Positions 22,700 to 31,331 of a stretch of 64,000 bases of DNA are shown here, piece after piece. The notes under the pieces are model-generated. The model searched no databases, had not been told where the DNA came from, and saw nothing but the letters and a program-made list of their open reading frames with translations. Position numbers and translations under genes: made by a program. Source of the stretch: PFJX01 sp040751755 (GTDB lineage Bacteria > Pseudomonadota > Gammaproteobacteria > Burkholderiales > Thiobacillaceae); the NCBI GenBank assembly GCA_040751755.1, contig JBFMHC010000020.1, positions 186,001-250,000 on the forward strand. The letters are read 5' to 3'. The number at the start of each line of letters is the position of its first letter. Position 1 is the stretch's first letter.

Positions 22700-24607
22700 A
22701 TGTCCTGGGCCCTTCCCATTCGTAGCGGTCTCCTGGCCTGCCTGCTGAGCGCGTTCGGCCTGGCCGGCGGCGCAAAGGCCGCCATGCCGGACGCCGGTTT
22801 CCAGGAAGACATGCCGGTCGTGCTGTCGGTGACGCGGCTGGCCCAGCCGCTGGACGAGACGCCGGCGGCGGTGACCGTGATCGACCGCGACATGATCCGG
22901 CGCTCCGGCGCGCGCGAGCTGGCGGAGCTGTTGCGCCTGGTGCCCGGCTTCATCGTCTCGCACTTCGACGGCGGCGCGCGGCCCTTCGCCACCTACCATG
23001 CGGACTACGACGCCTACAACCGGCGCCTGCAGGTCTACATCGACGGACGCTCGGTCTATTCCGGTCTCGTCCTGGGCAACGCCGCCTACGGCATGATGGG
23101 CGTGGTGCTCGACGACATCGAGCGCATCGAGGTGGTGCGCGGCTCCAACTCCGCCGCCTACGGCGCCAACGCCTTCCTCGGCGTGGTCAACATCGTCACG
23201 CGCCACGCCGAGGATACGCACGGCGGACTGGTCAACGTGGCGCTGGGGCAGCAGGGGGTCGCGGATGCGACCGCCCGCATCGGCTGGGGGGACGTGGACA
23301 AGTCCTTCCGCCTCACCGTGTCGCAGCGCCAGGATGACGGCTTCAGGGGGCCGGACGACGACAAGCGCGTGCTGCAGTTGCATTTCCGCGGTGACATGCG
23401 CCCCAACAACCGCGACGAACTGAGCCTGAGCGCGGGGCTGGTGGAGTTCGGCTGGGGCGCGCCATGGGGCCCGTCGGGGTTGGGCTGGACCGTGCCCCAG
23501 CGCACGGAGATCTGGCGCAACCTCTATGCCCACCTGCGCTGGCAACGGCAGCTCGATGCCAGCAACGAGCTGCGCGCCAGCGTCATGGTGGACGACGAGG
23601 TCTTCGACGATTTCTTTCCCAGCGTCATCCCGGCGGATGGCCGCACCCGGCGCGTCAACGCGAACCTCCAGCACACCACGGCGTTGAGCGGGCAGACGCG
23701 CCTGGTGTGGGGGGCGGAATATCGTTTCGAGGGCATCGACTCAGGCTATCTGTTTGCCAGCGACCCGACGCAGAGCAATGCCGTCTGGCGCCTGTTCGGC
23801 AACCTGGAATGGCGCCCCGCCCCGGACTGGGTGGTGAATGCCGGCGGGCTTTGGGAGCACGACGGTTTCACTGGGGATCACACCGCGCCCAGGCTGATGG
23901 TCAACCATCACCTGAGCCAGGACCATACCCTGCGCGCCGGAGTCACCCGCGCCTTTCGCCTGCCCAGCCAACTGGAGGCGAAGGGCGACTGGCAGTGGCC
24001 GCTGTACGGCGCCCAGTTGTTCCATATGACCGGTTCGGTGCGGCCGGAGCGTATCGATGCGAGTGAACTCGGCTATCTGGGGCGCTTCCGCGGGCTTGGC
24101 CTGGATGTGGACCTGCGCCTGTTCGAGGAACGCCTCGACAGCGTCATCGTCAAGACCGGCGCCATTCCCTGGGACGTGACCAACAAGGACCCCAGCACGC
24201 AACGCGGCTGGGAGGCGCAGCTCCGCTGGCAGGCCGGGCGTGATACCGATGTCCGGCTCAACCATACCCACCTGCGTCTCGACCCTGATGCGACGTCCAC
24301 CTCTCCGCAGGATACCGGGAGGGCGCCCAAGACCATCTCCTCGCTCGCCGTCTTCCAGCGGCTGCCCGCGGACATGGACCTCAGCCTGATGTATTCGCGG
24401 GTCGGCAGCATGTACTTCGTCAGCCAGGGGCTGGTGGTGCCCGCCTATGGCCAGCTCGACCTGCGCCTTGCCAAGGGGTTCCGGATCGGCGGCAAGGCAG
24501 GCGAGGCTGCCTTGGTGGTGCAGGCCGCGAACGGCGACCACATCGACTTCACGCCGTCCTATCGCCTCGACCGGCGTGCCTTCCTGACCTGGCGCCAGGC
24601 GCTCTGA
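22700..24607 (+). CDS. TonB-dependent outer membrane receptor
   Basis: A 635-residue protein: signal peptide (about 1-28, ending GGAKA-A), plug domain (about 38-155, with ETPAAVTVIDRDMIRRSG and VVRGSNSAAYGANAFLGVVNIVT), then a beta-barrel ending in a short C-terminal strand. The start of the mature chain (DMPVVLSVTRLAQ) resembles receptors of the vitamin/siderophore class. The ligand is not identifiable. No TonB or ABC genes are nearby. Confidence 0.9.
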   Translation: MSWALPIRSGLLACLLSAFGLAGGAKAAMPDAGFQEDMPVVLSVTRLAQPLDETPAAVTVIDRDMIRRSGARELAELLRLVPGFIVSHFDGGARPFATYHADYDAYNRRLQVYIDGRSVYSGLVLGNAAYGMMGVVLDDIERIEVVRGSNSAAYGANAFLGVVNIVTRHAEDTHGGLVNVALGQQGVADATARIGWGDVDKSFRLTVSQRQDDGFRGPDDDKRVLQLHFRGDMRPNNRDELSLSAGLVEFGWGAPWGPSGLGWTVPQRTEIWRNLYAHLRWQRQLDASNELRASVMVDDEVFDDFFPSVIPADGRTRRVNANLQHTTALSGQTRLVWGAEYRFEGIDSGYLFASDPTQSNAVWRLFGNLEWRPAPDWVVNAGGLWEHDGFTGDHTAPRLMVNHHLSQDHTLRAGVTRAFRLPSQLEAKGDWQWPLYGAQLFHMTGSVRPERIDASELGYLGRFRGLGLDVDLRLFEERLDSVIVKTGAIPWDVTNKDPSTQRGWEAQLRWQAGRDTDVRLNHTHLRLDPDATSTSPQDTGRAPKTISSLAVFQRLPADMDLSLMYSRVGSMYFVSQGLVVPAYGQLDLRLAKGFRIGGKAGEAALVVQAANGDHIDFTPSYRLDRRAFLTWRQAL

Positions 24608-24662
24608 GCGCCTGGGCCGGTATGCGCCCAGACCGCCCCCCGCGTGGGTCAAGATGACCCGG

Positions 24663-24686
24663 GGCGGCCCTTTCCCGAGGGCCGCC
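24663..24686. terminator. Convergent-end hairpin
   Basis: GGCGGCCCT and AGGGCCGCC form a perfect 9-base stem with a 6-base loop, preceded by GGGTCA-AGA-TGACCC. It lies between the ends of the receptor gene and the protease gene, so it may work both ways, though no T-run is present. Confidence 0.4.
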
Positions 24687-24698
24687 TGCCCGACGACC

Positions 24699-25175
24699 TC
24701 AGTTCGAGGGCAACGATAGCCGCAGGCGCTCCCCTTCCTGCCGCATGTCCAGATGCCGCAACACGTTCATGCCCAGCAGGGCATTGCCATCGAGGTTCGG
24801 CAGGACGACCACGGCGACGTCGCGTAGCTGGAAGGGGCCGATCTCCAGTGTCGCGGCGCGCGTCGTGCAGCCACGCACCGTGCCGTTCGCGGTGTTGAAG
24901 GTGGCGGCGCGCTCGCAGCCCAGGCCGGCGCGCCGTGCCAGGGCCTCGGAGACGGAGACGGCGCTGGCGCCGGTGTCGATGAGGAAGCGCACGGGTTCGC
25001 CGCCGATCCGCCCGTCGATGTGGAAATGCCCGTCGCGGCCGCGCTGCAGTTCGACGGCGTCGGCGCCGACGAGGCGAGGCGGCGGTGCCTCCTGGCGCAG
25101 GAAGAAGACGTAGAGCAGCAGGCCGAGGCCGAGCCAGACGCCGGCGAGCAGGAAGGTCTGGCCGGTGCGGCGCAC
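24699..25175 (-). CDS. Clan AA (retropepsin-like) aspartic protease, TIGR02281 type
   Basis: A 158-residue protein with one N-terminal membrane helix (about 8-27) and a single aspartic protease half-domain. The active-site motif is FLIDTGASAVSVSEALARR, and LPNLDGNALLGMNVLRHLD is the second conserved block. Such proteins act as dimers, probably facing the periplasm. The substrate is unknown. Confidence 0.88.
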   Translation of the reverse strand: MRRTGQTFLLAGVWLGLGLLLYVFFLRQEAPPPRLVGADAVELQRGRDGHFHIDGRIGGEPVRFLIDTGASAVSVSEALARRAGLGCERAATFNTANGTVRGCTTRAATLEIGPFQLRDVAVVVLPNLDGNALLGMNVLRHLDMRQEGERLRLSLPSN

Positions 25176-25188
25176 GGACGAGGCGAGG

Positions 25189-25875
25189 CTATGGTTGTTT
25201 CTTGTGCTCGACCAGGCGCTCGATCACCTTGGCGGCCCAGCCCTGCGCGCCCAGGCCGAAGGCGATGGCGAAGGCCAGGCCGACGGCGCCGAAGGCGATG
25301 ATGAAGGCGGCGGTGAGCAGTTCGTTGGCGATCTGCAGCTGCTCCATGGCGATGAAGAACACGAACACCATCATCGCGTACTCGGAGAAGGTGGAGACGG
25401 TGAGCGCGCCCTCGAACTCCATGTTGCTGAGCCAGGCGAACACCAGGCGGTTGATGAAGCGGGCGAGGATGGTGCCGAACACCAGCACGAGGATGGCGAC
25501 GATGACGTTGGGGATATAGAACACCACCTTGTTGAACAGGTCCGCGACCATCTGCAGGCCGAGCGAATTGGCGACGGTGACGATCATCACCAGGATGATC
25601 AGCCAGTACACCAGCTCGCTGATCACGCCGGCCAGGGAGAGCTCCAGCTCGGCGTGCTGCATGAAGGCCTCGAGGCCGGATTTCTGCGTGATCTTGTCGA
25701 ACTTGATGGCGACCAGCAGGCGACGCACGCCGCTGCGCGCCACCTTGGCGAGGATCCAGCCGAGGAACAGCAGCACCAGGGCGGCGATCAGCTGCGGCAC
25801 GAAGCTGGCGAGCTGGGTCCAGAAGGTGGTGAGCGAGGCCATAAAGACATCGACTTGTTCCATGACGTTCTCCAT
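25189..25875 (-). CDS. Small membrane protein with MscS-like transmembrane helices
   Basis: About 228 residues with four or more hydrophobic helices, including LIAALVLLFLGWILAKVARSG and AFIIAFGAVGLAFAIAFGLG. The latter resembles the pore-lining part of small mechanosensitive channels, but no MscS cytoplasmic beta-domain follows. It fits the family annotated as TM-helix-containing or CmpX-like. ATG 25875 has AGGA upstream; ATG 25863 is the alternative. Confidence 0.8.
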   Translation of the reverse strand: MENVMEQVDVFMASLTTFWTQLASFVPQLIAALVLLFLGWILAKVARSGVRRLLVAIKFDKITQKSGLEAFMQHAELELSLAGVISELVYWLIILVMIVTVANSLGLQMVADLFNKVVFYIPNVIVAILVLVFGTILARFINRLVFAWLSNMEFEGALTVSTFSEYAMMVFVFFIAMEQLQIANELLTAAFIIAFGAVGLAFAIAFGLGAQGWAAKVIERLVEHKKQP

Positions 25876-25919
25876 GTGTGGTGTCCTTGTCGGGGCAGGC
25901 GGTGGGTGAATTGTAGGCG

Positions 25920-26816
25920 TCAGCCTGGCAGCTGTTCGCGCGAGATGAGGAAGATCGTGTCCTCGCCGCCCTCGACCTCGGGCCAGGTGAACTCCAGCTC
26001 GGGGAAGGCGGCCTCCAGGGCCGCGCGGTTGTGGCCGATCTCCACCGCCAGCAGGCCGCCGGGGTTGAGGTGGCGCGCGGCCTCGCGCAGGATCACGCGG
26101 GTGGCGTCCAGCCCGTCCGCGCCGGAGCCGAGCGCCAGCTTGGGCTCGTGCAGGTATTCCGGGGGCAGGGCGGCGACCGAGGGGGCGTCCACATAGGGCG
26201 GGTTGGAGACGATCAGGTCGTAGGTCGCCCCAGCCAGCGGCGCGAACAGGTCGCCATGGTGCAGGTGCACGCGCCCGCCCAGGCCGTATTCGTCGACGTT
26301 GCGCGTCGCCACTTCGAGGGCGTCGGCGGAAAGATCGACGGCATCCACCTCGGCGTCCGGGAAGGCCTCGGCCAGCAGGATGGCGAGGCAGCCGGAGCCG
26401 GTGCACAGGTCGAGCGCGCGGCCCACCGACTCGGGCTCCTGCAGCCAGGGCTGGAAGTGCTCCAGGATCAGCGGCGCGAGGAAGGAGCGCGGCACGATCA
26501 CCCGCTCGTCGACATAGAAGCGGTAGCCTTGCAGCCAGGCCTCCTGGGTGATGTAGGCGGCGGGGACGCGGTCCGTGATGCGCCGCTCCAGCACCGCCGC
26601 CAGGCGTTCCCGCTCGTAGGGAATGAGGCGGGCGTCGAGGAAGGGTTCCAGGCGGTCGATCGGCAGGTGCAGGGTGTGCAGGATCAGGTAGGCCGCCTCG
26701 TCGTAGGCCTCGCTGCTGCCGTGGCCGAAGAACAGGCCGGCGTGGTTGAAGCGGCTGACGGCATGGCGCAGCCAGTCGCGGATGCTGATGAGGTGGGTGG
26801 CGGCGTGTTCGTACAT
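25920..26816 (-). CDS. prmB: Ribosomal protein L3 glutamine methyltransferase
   Basis: A 298-residue SAM-dependent methyltransferase with the SAM-binding ALDLCTGSGCLAI and the catalytic SNPPYVDA of glutamine N5-methyltransferases. The N-terminal helical domain (DWLRHAVSRFNHAGLFFGHG) matches PrmB rather than PrmC. It methylates L3 during ribosome assembly. Confidence 0.93.
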   Translation of the reverse strand: MYEHAATHLISIRDWLRHAVSRFNHAGLFFGHGSSEAYDEAAYLILHTLHLPIDRLEPFLDARLIPYERERLAAVLERRITDRVPAAYITQEAWLQGYRFYVDERVIVPRSFLAPLILEHFQPWLQEPESVGRALDLCTGSGCLAILLAEAFPDAEVDAVDLSADALEVATRNVDEYGLGGRVHLHHGDLFAPLAGATYDLIVSNPPYVDAPSVAALPPEYLHEPKLALGSGADGLDATRVILREAARHLNPGGLLAVEIGHNRAALEAAFPELEFTWPEVEGGEDTIFLISREQLPG

Positions 26817-26853
26817 GGAGGGCGTCGGGTCTGGGCGGTGCGGGCGGAATATA

Positions 26854-28227
26854 TCACCGCGCTTCGCTGACCCGCGGCAGCAGGACGCTGAACATGGAGC
26901 CTTGACCCGGTACCGAGCGGACGAGCAGGTCGTGGCCGAGGAGCTGCACCTGCCGCTTCACCAGGGCGAGGCCGAGGCCGTGGCCCAGTTCCGCGCCCGG
27001 GGCCGTGTCGTCGAAGCGGCGGTAGGCCTCGAACAACAGGGGGATGAGCTTTTGCGGAATGCCGGGGCCGGTGTCCAGGACCTGGATCTCGATCCGTCCG
27101 CCGCGCCGGCGCACCCCCACCAGCACGCCGCCCTCGCTCGTATAGCGCACCGCGTTGCTGACCAGGTTGTCGAGGATGGATTGCAGCATCTTCAGGTCGC
27201 TGACGACGCTCAGCCGGGTGGCGACGAAGCGCAGCTTCAGGCCCTTTTCGCCGGCCTTCTCCGCCTGCTGGACCCGCGTGTAATCGAACAGGTCCGACAC
27301 CCGCACCATGCGCCGGTGCGGCTGGATCTCGCCCGCCTCCAGGCGGGAAAGCTCGAGCAGGCGTGATATCTGTCCGCCGATCGCGGCGAGCGCCAGCGCG
27401 CTGTTGTGGGCGAGCCGCTGCAGTTCCTCGCCGAGCGGGCCGGGCTGCTCCCTGGCGTGGCCGTCCAGGCAGGCGGTGAACATGCCCAGCGCCTGCACCG
27501 GCTGCTTCAGGTCGTGGCTGACCCCGGCCAGGAACAGGGATCTGGAGCGCGACAGCGTCTCGAGTTCGCGGATCAGGTGGTCCTTCTCGATCTGCAGGCG
27601 GAAGGACTGGCTGAGCGTGTCGTGGATGGAGCGGCTGTAGCTGAGCAGGATGACGAGGTAGACCGTCAGGACCACGCCGCCCGAGAGATAGATGTGCCCG
27701 TCCAGCCAGAATGCCTTGAAGATGAACGGCAGCAAGGCGGCCGAGGCATACAGGGGGAAGGCGAGGGGGAGGGTGGAGAGGGGGGTCAGTCCGCCGGCGG
27801 TCATGCCGACGATGATGGCGATGGTGACGAAATCCAGGTTCGCGTGCTCGCCGTTGAAGGCGATCCAGGCCAGAGCCCCCCAGATCATGCCGTTCGTGGC
27901 GCTCAGCACGGTGTGCCCGAGGGCGGCCCGCCTGACGGTGTCCGGGTGCATCCGGTCGAGGCGCTTGCCGACCCGGCGGTTCCAGGCCCAGCGCAGACCG
28001 TTCGTGGTCACGGAGAGCAGCAGCCAATAGCCGATGCGGGGGTCGCCCTGGCCCCCCCAGAAGGTGAGGCTCATCACCGTGGCGACCACCAGGTTGGCCA
28101 GGATCATGCTGGGCATGTGGCTGCCCAGCAGCCTCAGCAGGTGTCGCTGGGTTTCCGTGGCCAGGTACCCGGCATTGCGGGGATCGGGGGCGTCGGCCAG
28201 GCCGCTCGGAAGGAGACTCGCGGTCAT
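26854..28227 (-). CDS. Membrane sensor histidine kinase
   Basis: About 457 residues. The N-terminal half has about six membrane helices (residues 38-196). The H-box is LAGVSHDLKQP (His238), followed by N-box LDNLVSNAVRYT and G-boxes DTGPGIPQ and GHGLGLALVKR. There is no receiver domain. ATG 28227 is preceded by GGAGG; upstream ATGs at 28245 and 28260 are possible, and the last overlaps the divergent regulator start. It is the likely partner of that regulator. Confidence 0.88.
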   Translation of the reverse strand: MTASLLPSGLADAPDPRNAGYLATETQRHLLRLLGSHMPSMILANLVVATVMSLTFWGGQGDPRIGYWLLLSVTTNGLRWAWNRRVGKRLDRMHPDTVRRAALGHTVLSATNGMIWGALAWIAFNGEHANLDFVTIAIIVGMTAGGLTPLSTLPLAFPLYASAALLPFIFKAFWLDGHIYLSGGVVLTVYLVILLSYSRSIHDTLSQSFRLQIEKDHLIRELETLSRSRSLFLAGVSHDLKQPVQALGMFTACLDGHAREQPGPLGEELQRLAHNSALALAAIGGQISRLLELSRLEAGEIQPHRRMVRVSDLFDYTRVQQAEKAGEKGLKLRFVATRLSVVSDLKMLQSILDNLVSNAVRYTSEGGVLVGVRRRGGRIEIQVLDTGPGIPQKLIPLLFEAYRRFDDTAPGAELGHGLGLALVKRQVQLLGHDLLVRSVPGQGSMFSVLLPRVSEAR

Positions 28228-28258
28228 GCTAACGTTTGCCTCCATCGTTTCGGGCAGC

Positions 28259-28894
28259 ATGAGTCACATGGACAGCAAGGTTACCATCTTGATCGCCGAT
28301 GACCACGCGCTGGTGCGCGAGGGCATGCGCATGTTGTTGGCCAGGGAGGCCGGTTTCGAACTGGTCGGCGAGGCGAGCGACGGCGGCGAGGCCGTGCAGC
28401 TTGCCAAGGCGATGCGTCCGCAGGTCCTGGTGCTCGATCTCGGCCTGCCGGTGATCGACGGCATCGAGGTGGCCCGGACCTTGCGCCGGGAGGAATGCAG
28501 ATGCCGCATCCTCGCCCTCACCGCCCGCACCGATCCGGCGTCGGTGCGCGCCGCGCTGGCGCAGGGCATGGATGGCTACGTGCCGAAAAGCGGCGACAGC
28601 CGCGAGCTGATCGAGGCCATCAGGCTCCTTGCCCAGGGGCGGCCCTACATCAGCCCCAGCATCGCCCATGTCCTGGAACCCGAGGCGGGGCAGATGCCGG
28701 AGTCCATTACCCCGAGGGAACGGGAAATCCTGGTGTGTGTCGCGGAAGGACTCTCCAGCAAGGAGATCGCCTCGCGCCTGGGCATCAGCGTCCTGACCGT
28801 GCAAAAGCACCGGGAAAACCTGGGGCGCAAGCTCGGCACGCGCAACGCCGCGGAAATGGCCGCCTTCGCCAGGAGCTACGGGATAGCCGACTGA
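28259..28894 (+). CDS. LuxR/NarL-type response regulator
   Basis: A 211-residue regulator with a receiver domain (phospho-acceptor Asp60 in VLVLDLGLP; acidic pair in IADDH) and a C-terminal LuxR helix-turn-helix (SITPREREILVCVAEGLSSKEIA). ATG 28259 or 28268 may be used. It is divergent from the kinase and lies 184 bases upstream of the giant adhesin, in the same direction, so it may control that gene; this is inferred from position only. Confidence 0.9.
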   Translation: MSHMDSKVTILIADDHALVREGMRMLLAREAGFELVGEASDGGEAVQLAKAMRPQVLVLDLGLPVIDGIEVARTLRREECRCRILALTARTDPASVRAALAQGMDGYVPKSGDSRELIEAIRLLAQGRPYISPSIAHVLEPEAGQMPESITPREREILVCVAEGLSSKEIASRLGISVLTVQKHRENLGRKLGTRNAAEMAAFARSYGIAD

Positions 28895-29078
28895 GCGCCG
28901 CGCCGGCGCGCGCGCCTATCCCGGGGCGGTGGCGGATGCGTCCGCCATTCGCGTTTCTTTACAGTCGACCGCTCCCGACTACGCACTTTCCCGTATTCCA
29001 AGCCGGGTGCCCGGATGGTGTGATTCGGCCCAATGAAAACAACAGGGCTCGTTCTGCGTGCCGGTCAAGGAGTAGGTC

Positions 29079-31331
29079 ATGAGTGACTCTGCATTGGGGT
29101 TTCTGCGTCGGCAATACCTGTGTGTGCTGCGCCGCTGCGCCTGGTTCAACGCCGGCATGGTCTCGGCCGGCCTGTTCGCGCTGCCCAGCCTGTTCGCCCA
29201 TGCGGCCTCGATCGTGCCTGACGGCCGGACCCAGACCCAGGTGAGGGTGGACGGCGCGGTCACGGACATCACGACGCAGACGATCCGGGGCATCAACGCC
29301 TACAACTCCTTCAGCCGCTTCAACGTCGAACGCGCGCGCACCGTCAACCTCCACCTGCCCGGCCAGACCAGCAACCTGCTCAACCTGGTGCATGGCGAGA
29401 CCTCCTACATCGACGGCCTGGTCAACGCCTACAAGGACGGGCGCATCGGCGGCAACGTGTTCTTCTTCAACCCCCATGGCATCGTCGTCGGCGAAGGCGG
29501 CGTGCTCAACGTCGGCAGCCTCACCCTGGCCACGCCCACTGCCGGGTTCATGGACCGGCTGGTCTCGCCCGCCGGCGTCATCGACGACAACGCCACCGCC
29601 CAGGCCCTGACGGGCCAGGTCCCCCTGAGCCAGACCGGCCTGGTGCTGGTGAAGGGGCGTGTCAACGCGGCGGACGCCGTCACACTGGCCGCGGGCAGCG
29701 TGGACGTGGCCGCCGGCGCGCAGGTGCTTGCCGGGGGCAGGGCGCAGGTCGCCTTCGCCGACCTGGTGAACGTGGAAGGCATGGCCACCGCGGCGGACGT
29801 GAAGGTTGACGGCGGGGTGATCCGCATCGTCGCCGCGGAGGACATCCAGGTGGCCGGCCAGGTGTCGGCCGATGGCGCCGGCATGGGCGGCGCCGGCGGT
29901 TCGGTCACGGTGATGGCGCAGCGGAACGCCGAGCTGGAGACCGGCGGCCGCGTCAGCGCCGATGCCGGGACAGGCGGCGACGGCGGGTTCGTCGAGTTCT
30001 CAGCCAAGGACACGGTGACGCTGCACGGCAACGGCCTGTCCGCGCGCGCGGGCGCCGGCGGCGAGGCGGGCAGGATCCTCATCGACCCGGAAAACCTGAC
30101 CTGGAGCGGCAGCGGCGACGATTTCTACTCGCACGGCAGCGACATCACCATCAGCGCCGACAAGAAGGTGATCCTGGATAACGTCGTGGTGTCCTCGCGC
30201 AATCTGGGCGCGGCCGCGGACACGCGGGCCAACCACGCCAGCCTGGCCTCGCAGGGCGATTCCGGCGACATCAGCGTCAGCGCCAAGGAGATCGAGATCA
30301 AGAACGGCAGCCAGCTGCTGGCCCAGGGCGGCAACGGGCATGCCGCCGGCAAGGTCAGCATCGTCGCCACCGACAACCAGTCCACCCCCGCCTTCGGCTC
30401 GGTGGAGGACTCCATCGCCAGCATCAGCATCCGCAACGCCATCATCAAGGGCGGCGACGTGAACATCAAGGCCACCGCCAACGACAAGTGGGTGTGGACC
30501 GGCAACGAATACGGCGACACCATCCTGGACTTCCTGGGCAGCCTGCGCGTCGGCGCCAACGTGACCTTCTCCACGGCCCACGCCACGGTGGACGTGGACG
30601 ACGGCGCCAGCATCGACGCCTCCGGCACCCTGGACATCGCGTCCCATTCCACCGCCGACGCCAGCATGAAGGTGATGAGCACCGTGCTGGGCTTCGGCTA
30701 CGGCGAGACCGACTCGCAGGCCAAGGTCAACATCGGCAACGCCACCCTGGGTTCCGACGGCGCCATGAGCCTCAAGAGCCAGGCCGACAGCACCCTGTCC
30801 GTCAGCGTCGATACCGTCAACACCGGCAGCTTCAGCAACGCCGCCTCCTCCGCCAGCAAGTACGCCAACTTCTCCTTCGCCGTGGGCATCGGCAAGCAGG
30901 TGGCGGAGACCATCGTGGCCGGCAACGCCACGATCACCCGCGCCAGCAGCCTGGACGTCGAGGCGACCGGCGAGAAGAACCATGCCGTGGCGGCCAGCGG
31001 CGGCTCCTTCAAGGACGGTATCGCCTCCTCCGGCGTCTCGGTGCTGATCAGCGACACCACCCTCACCGCCAGCCTGGGGGGGCAACGTCAGCGCCGGCCA
31101 GGTGACGGTGAAGTCCACCCTGGCCGACGCCGAGACCGAGGTGTCCGCCGCCGCCGGCACCGCCGGCAGCCCGGACCTGCAGGAGGCCATCACCAGCGCC
31201 CGGCCGGTGGACGAGATCCTGTTCGAGAAGCTGTCCGACTTCGTCGCCGCCGCCCCCAGCACCGACCAGCGCAGCGGCGCCTCCAGCAAGTTGGGCCTGG
31301 CCGCGGCCTTCGCCTGGGTGGAGAACGATAA
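29079..31331 (+). CDS. Giant filamentous adhesin (TpsA, LktA-type), N-terminal fragment before frameshift
   Basis: The start has AAGGAG six bases before ATG. A long signal peptide (about 1-45, ending FAHAA-S) is followed by the TPS secretion domain of the filamentous haemagglutinin family, with NAYNSFSRFNV, NLVHG and GGNVFFFNPHGIVVGEGG (the FxxPxG motif of LktA-type adhesins). Beta-helix-like repeats follow. The frame is correct to about codon 667, where a run of seven G at 31076-31082 shifts it; the last 80 or so residues are Arg/Gly/Pro-rich, unlike the family, and end at 31331. The true product is probably one protein with the next entry. Confidence 0.85.
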   Translation: MSDSALGFLRRQYLCVLRRCAWFNAGMVSAGLFALPSLFAHAASIVPDGRTQTQVRVDGAVTDITTQTIRGINAYNSFSRFNVERARTVNLHLPGQTSNLLNLVHGETSYIDGLVNAYKDGRIGGNVFFFNPHGIVVGEGGVLNVGSLTLATPTAGFMDRLVSPAGVIDDNATAQALTGQVPLSQTGLVLVKGRVNAADAVTLAAGSVDVAAGAQVLAGGRAQVAFADLVNVEGMATAADVKVDGGVIRIVAAEDIQVAGQVSADGAGMGGAGGSVTVMAQRNAELETGGRVSADAGTGGDGGFVEFSAKDTVTLHGNGLSARAGAGGEAGRILIDPENLTWSGSGDDFYSHGSDITISADKKVILDNVVVSSRNLGAAADTRANHASLASQGDSGDISVSAKEIEIKNGSQLLAQGGNGHAAGKVSIVATDNQSTPAFGSVEDSIASISIRNAIIKGGDVNIKATANDKWVWTGNEYGDTILDFLGSLRVGANVTFSTAHATVDVDDGASIDASGTLDIASHSTADASMKVMSTVLGFGYGETDSQAKVNIGNATLGSDGAMSLKSQADSTLSVSVDTVNTGSFSNAASSASKYANFSFAVGIGKQVAETIVAGNATITRASSLDVEATGEKNHAVAASGGSFKDGIASSGVSVLISDTTLTASLGGQRQRRPGDGEVHPGRRRDRGVRRRRHRRQPGPAGGHHQRPAGGRDPVREAVRLRRRRPQHRPAQRRLQQVGPGRGLRLGGER
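31076..31082 (+). other. One-base frameshift at a G7 tract in the adhesin gene
   Basis: Seven consecutive G. With six, CTG GGG GGC AAC GTC would read through, giving TASLGGNVSAGQV and continuing in the long downstream frame. The extra base may be a sequencing error, a fixed mutation, or a phase-variable tract. Confidence 0.85.

Noticed and set aside
24663..24686. A strong intrinsic terminator
   Set aside because: The hairpin is perfect but lacks a T-run on both strands, so it is listed only as a possible one.
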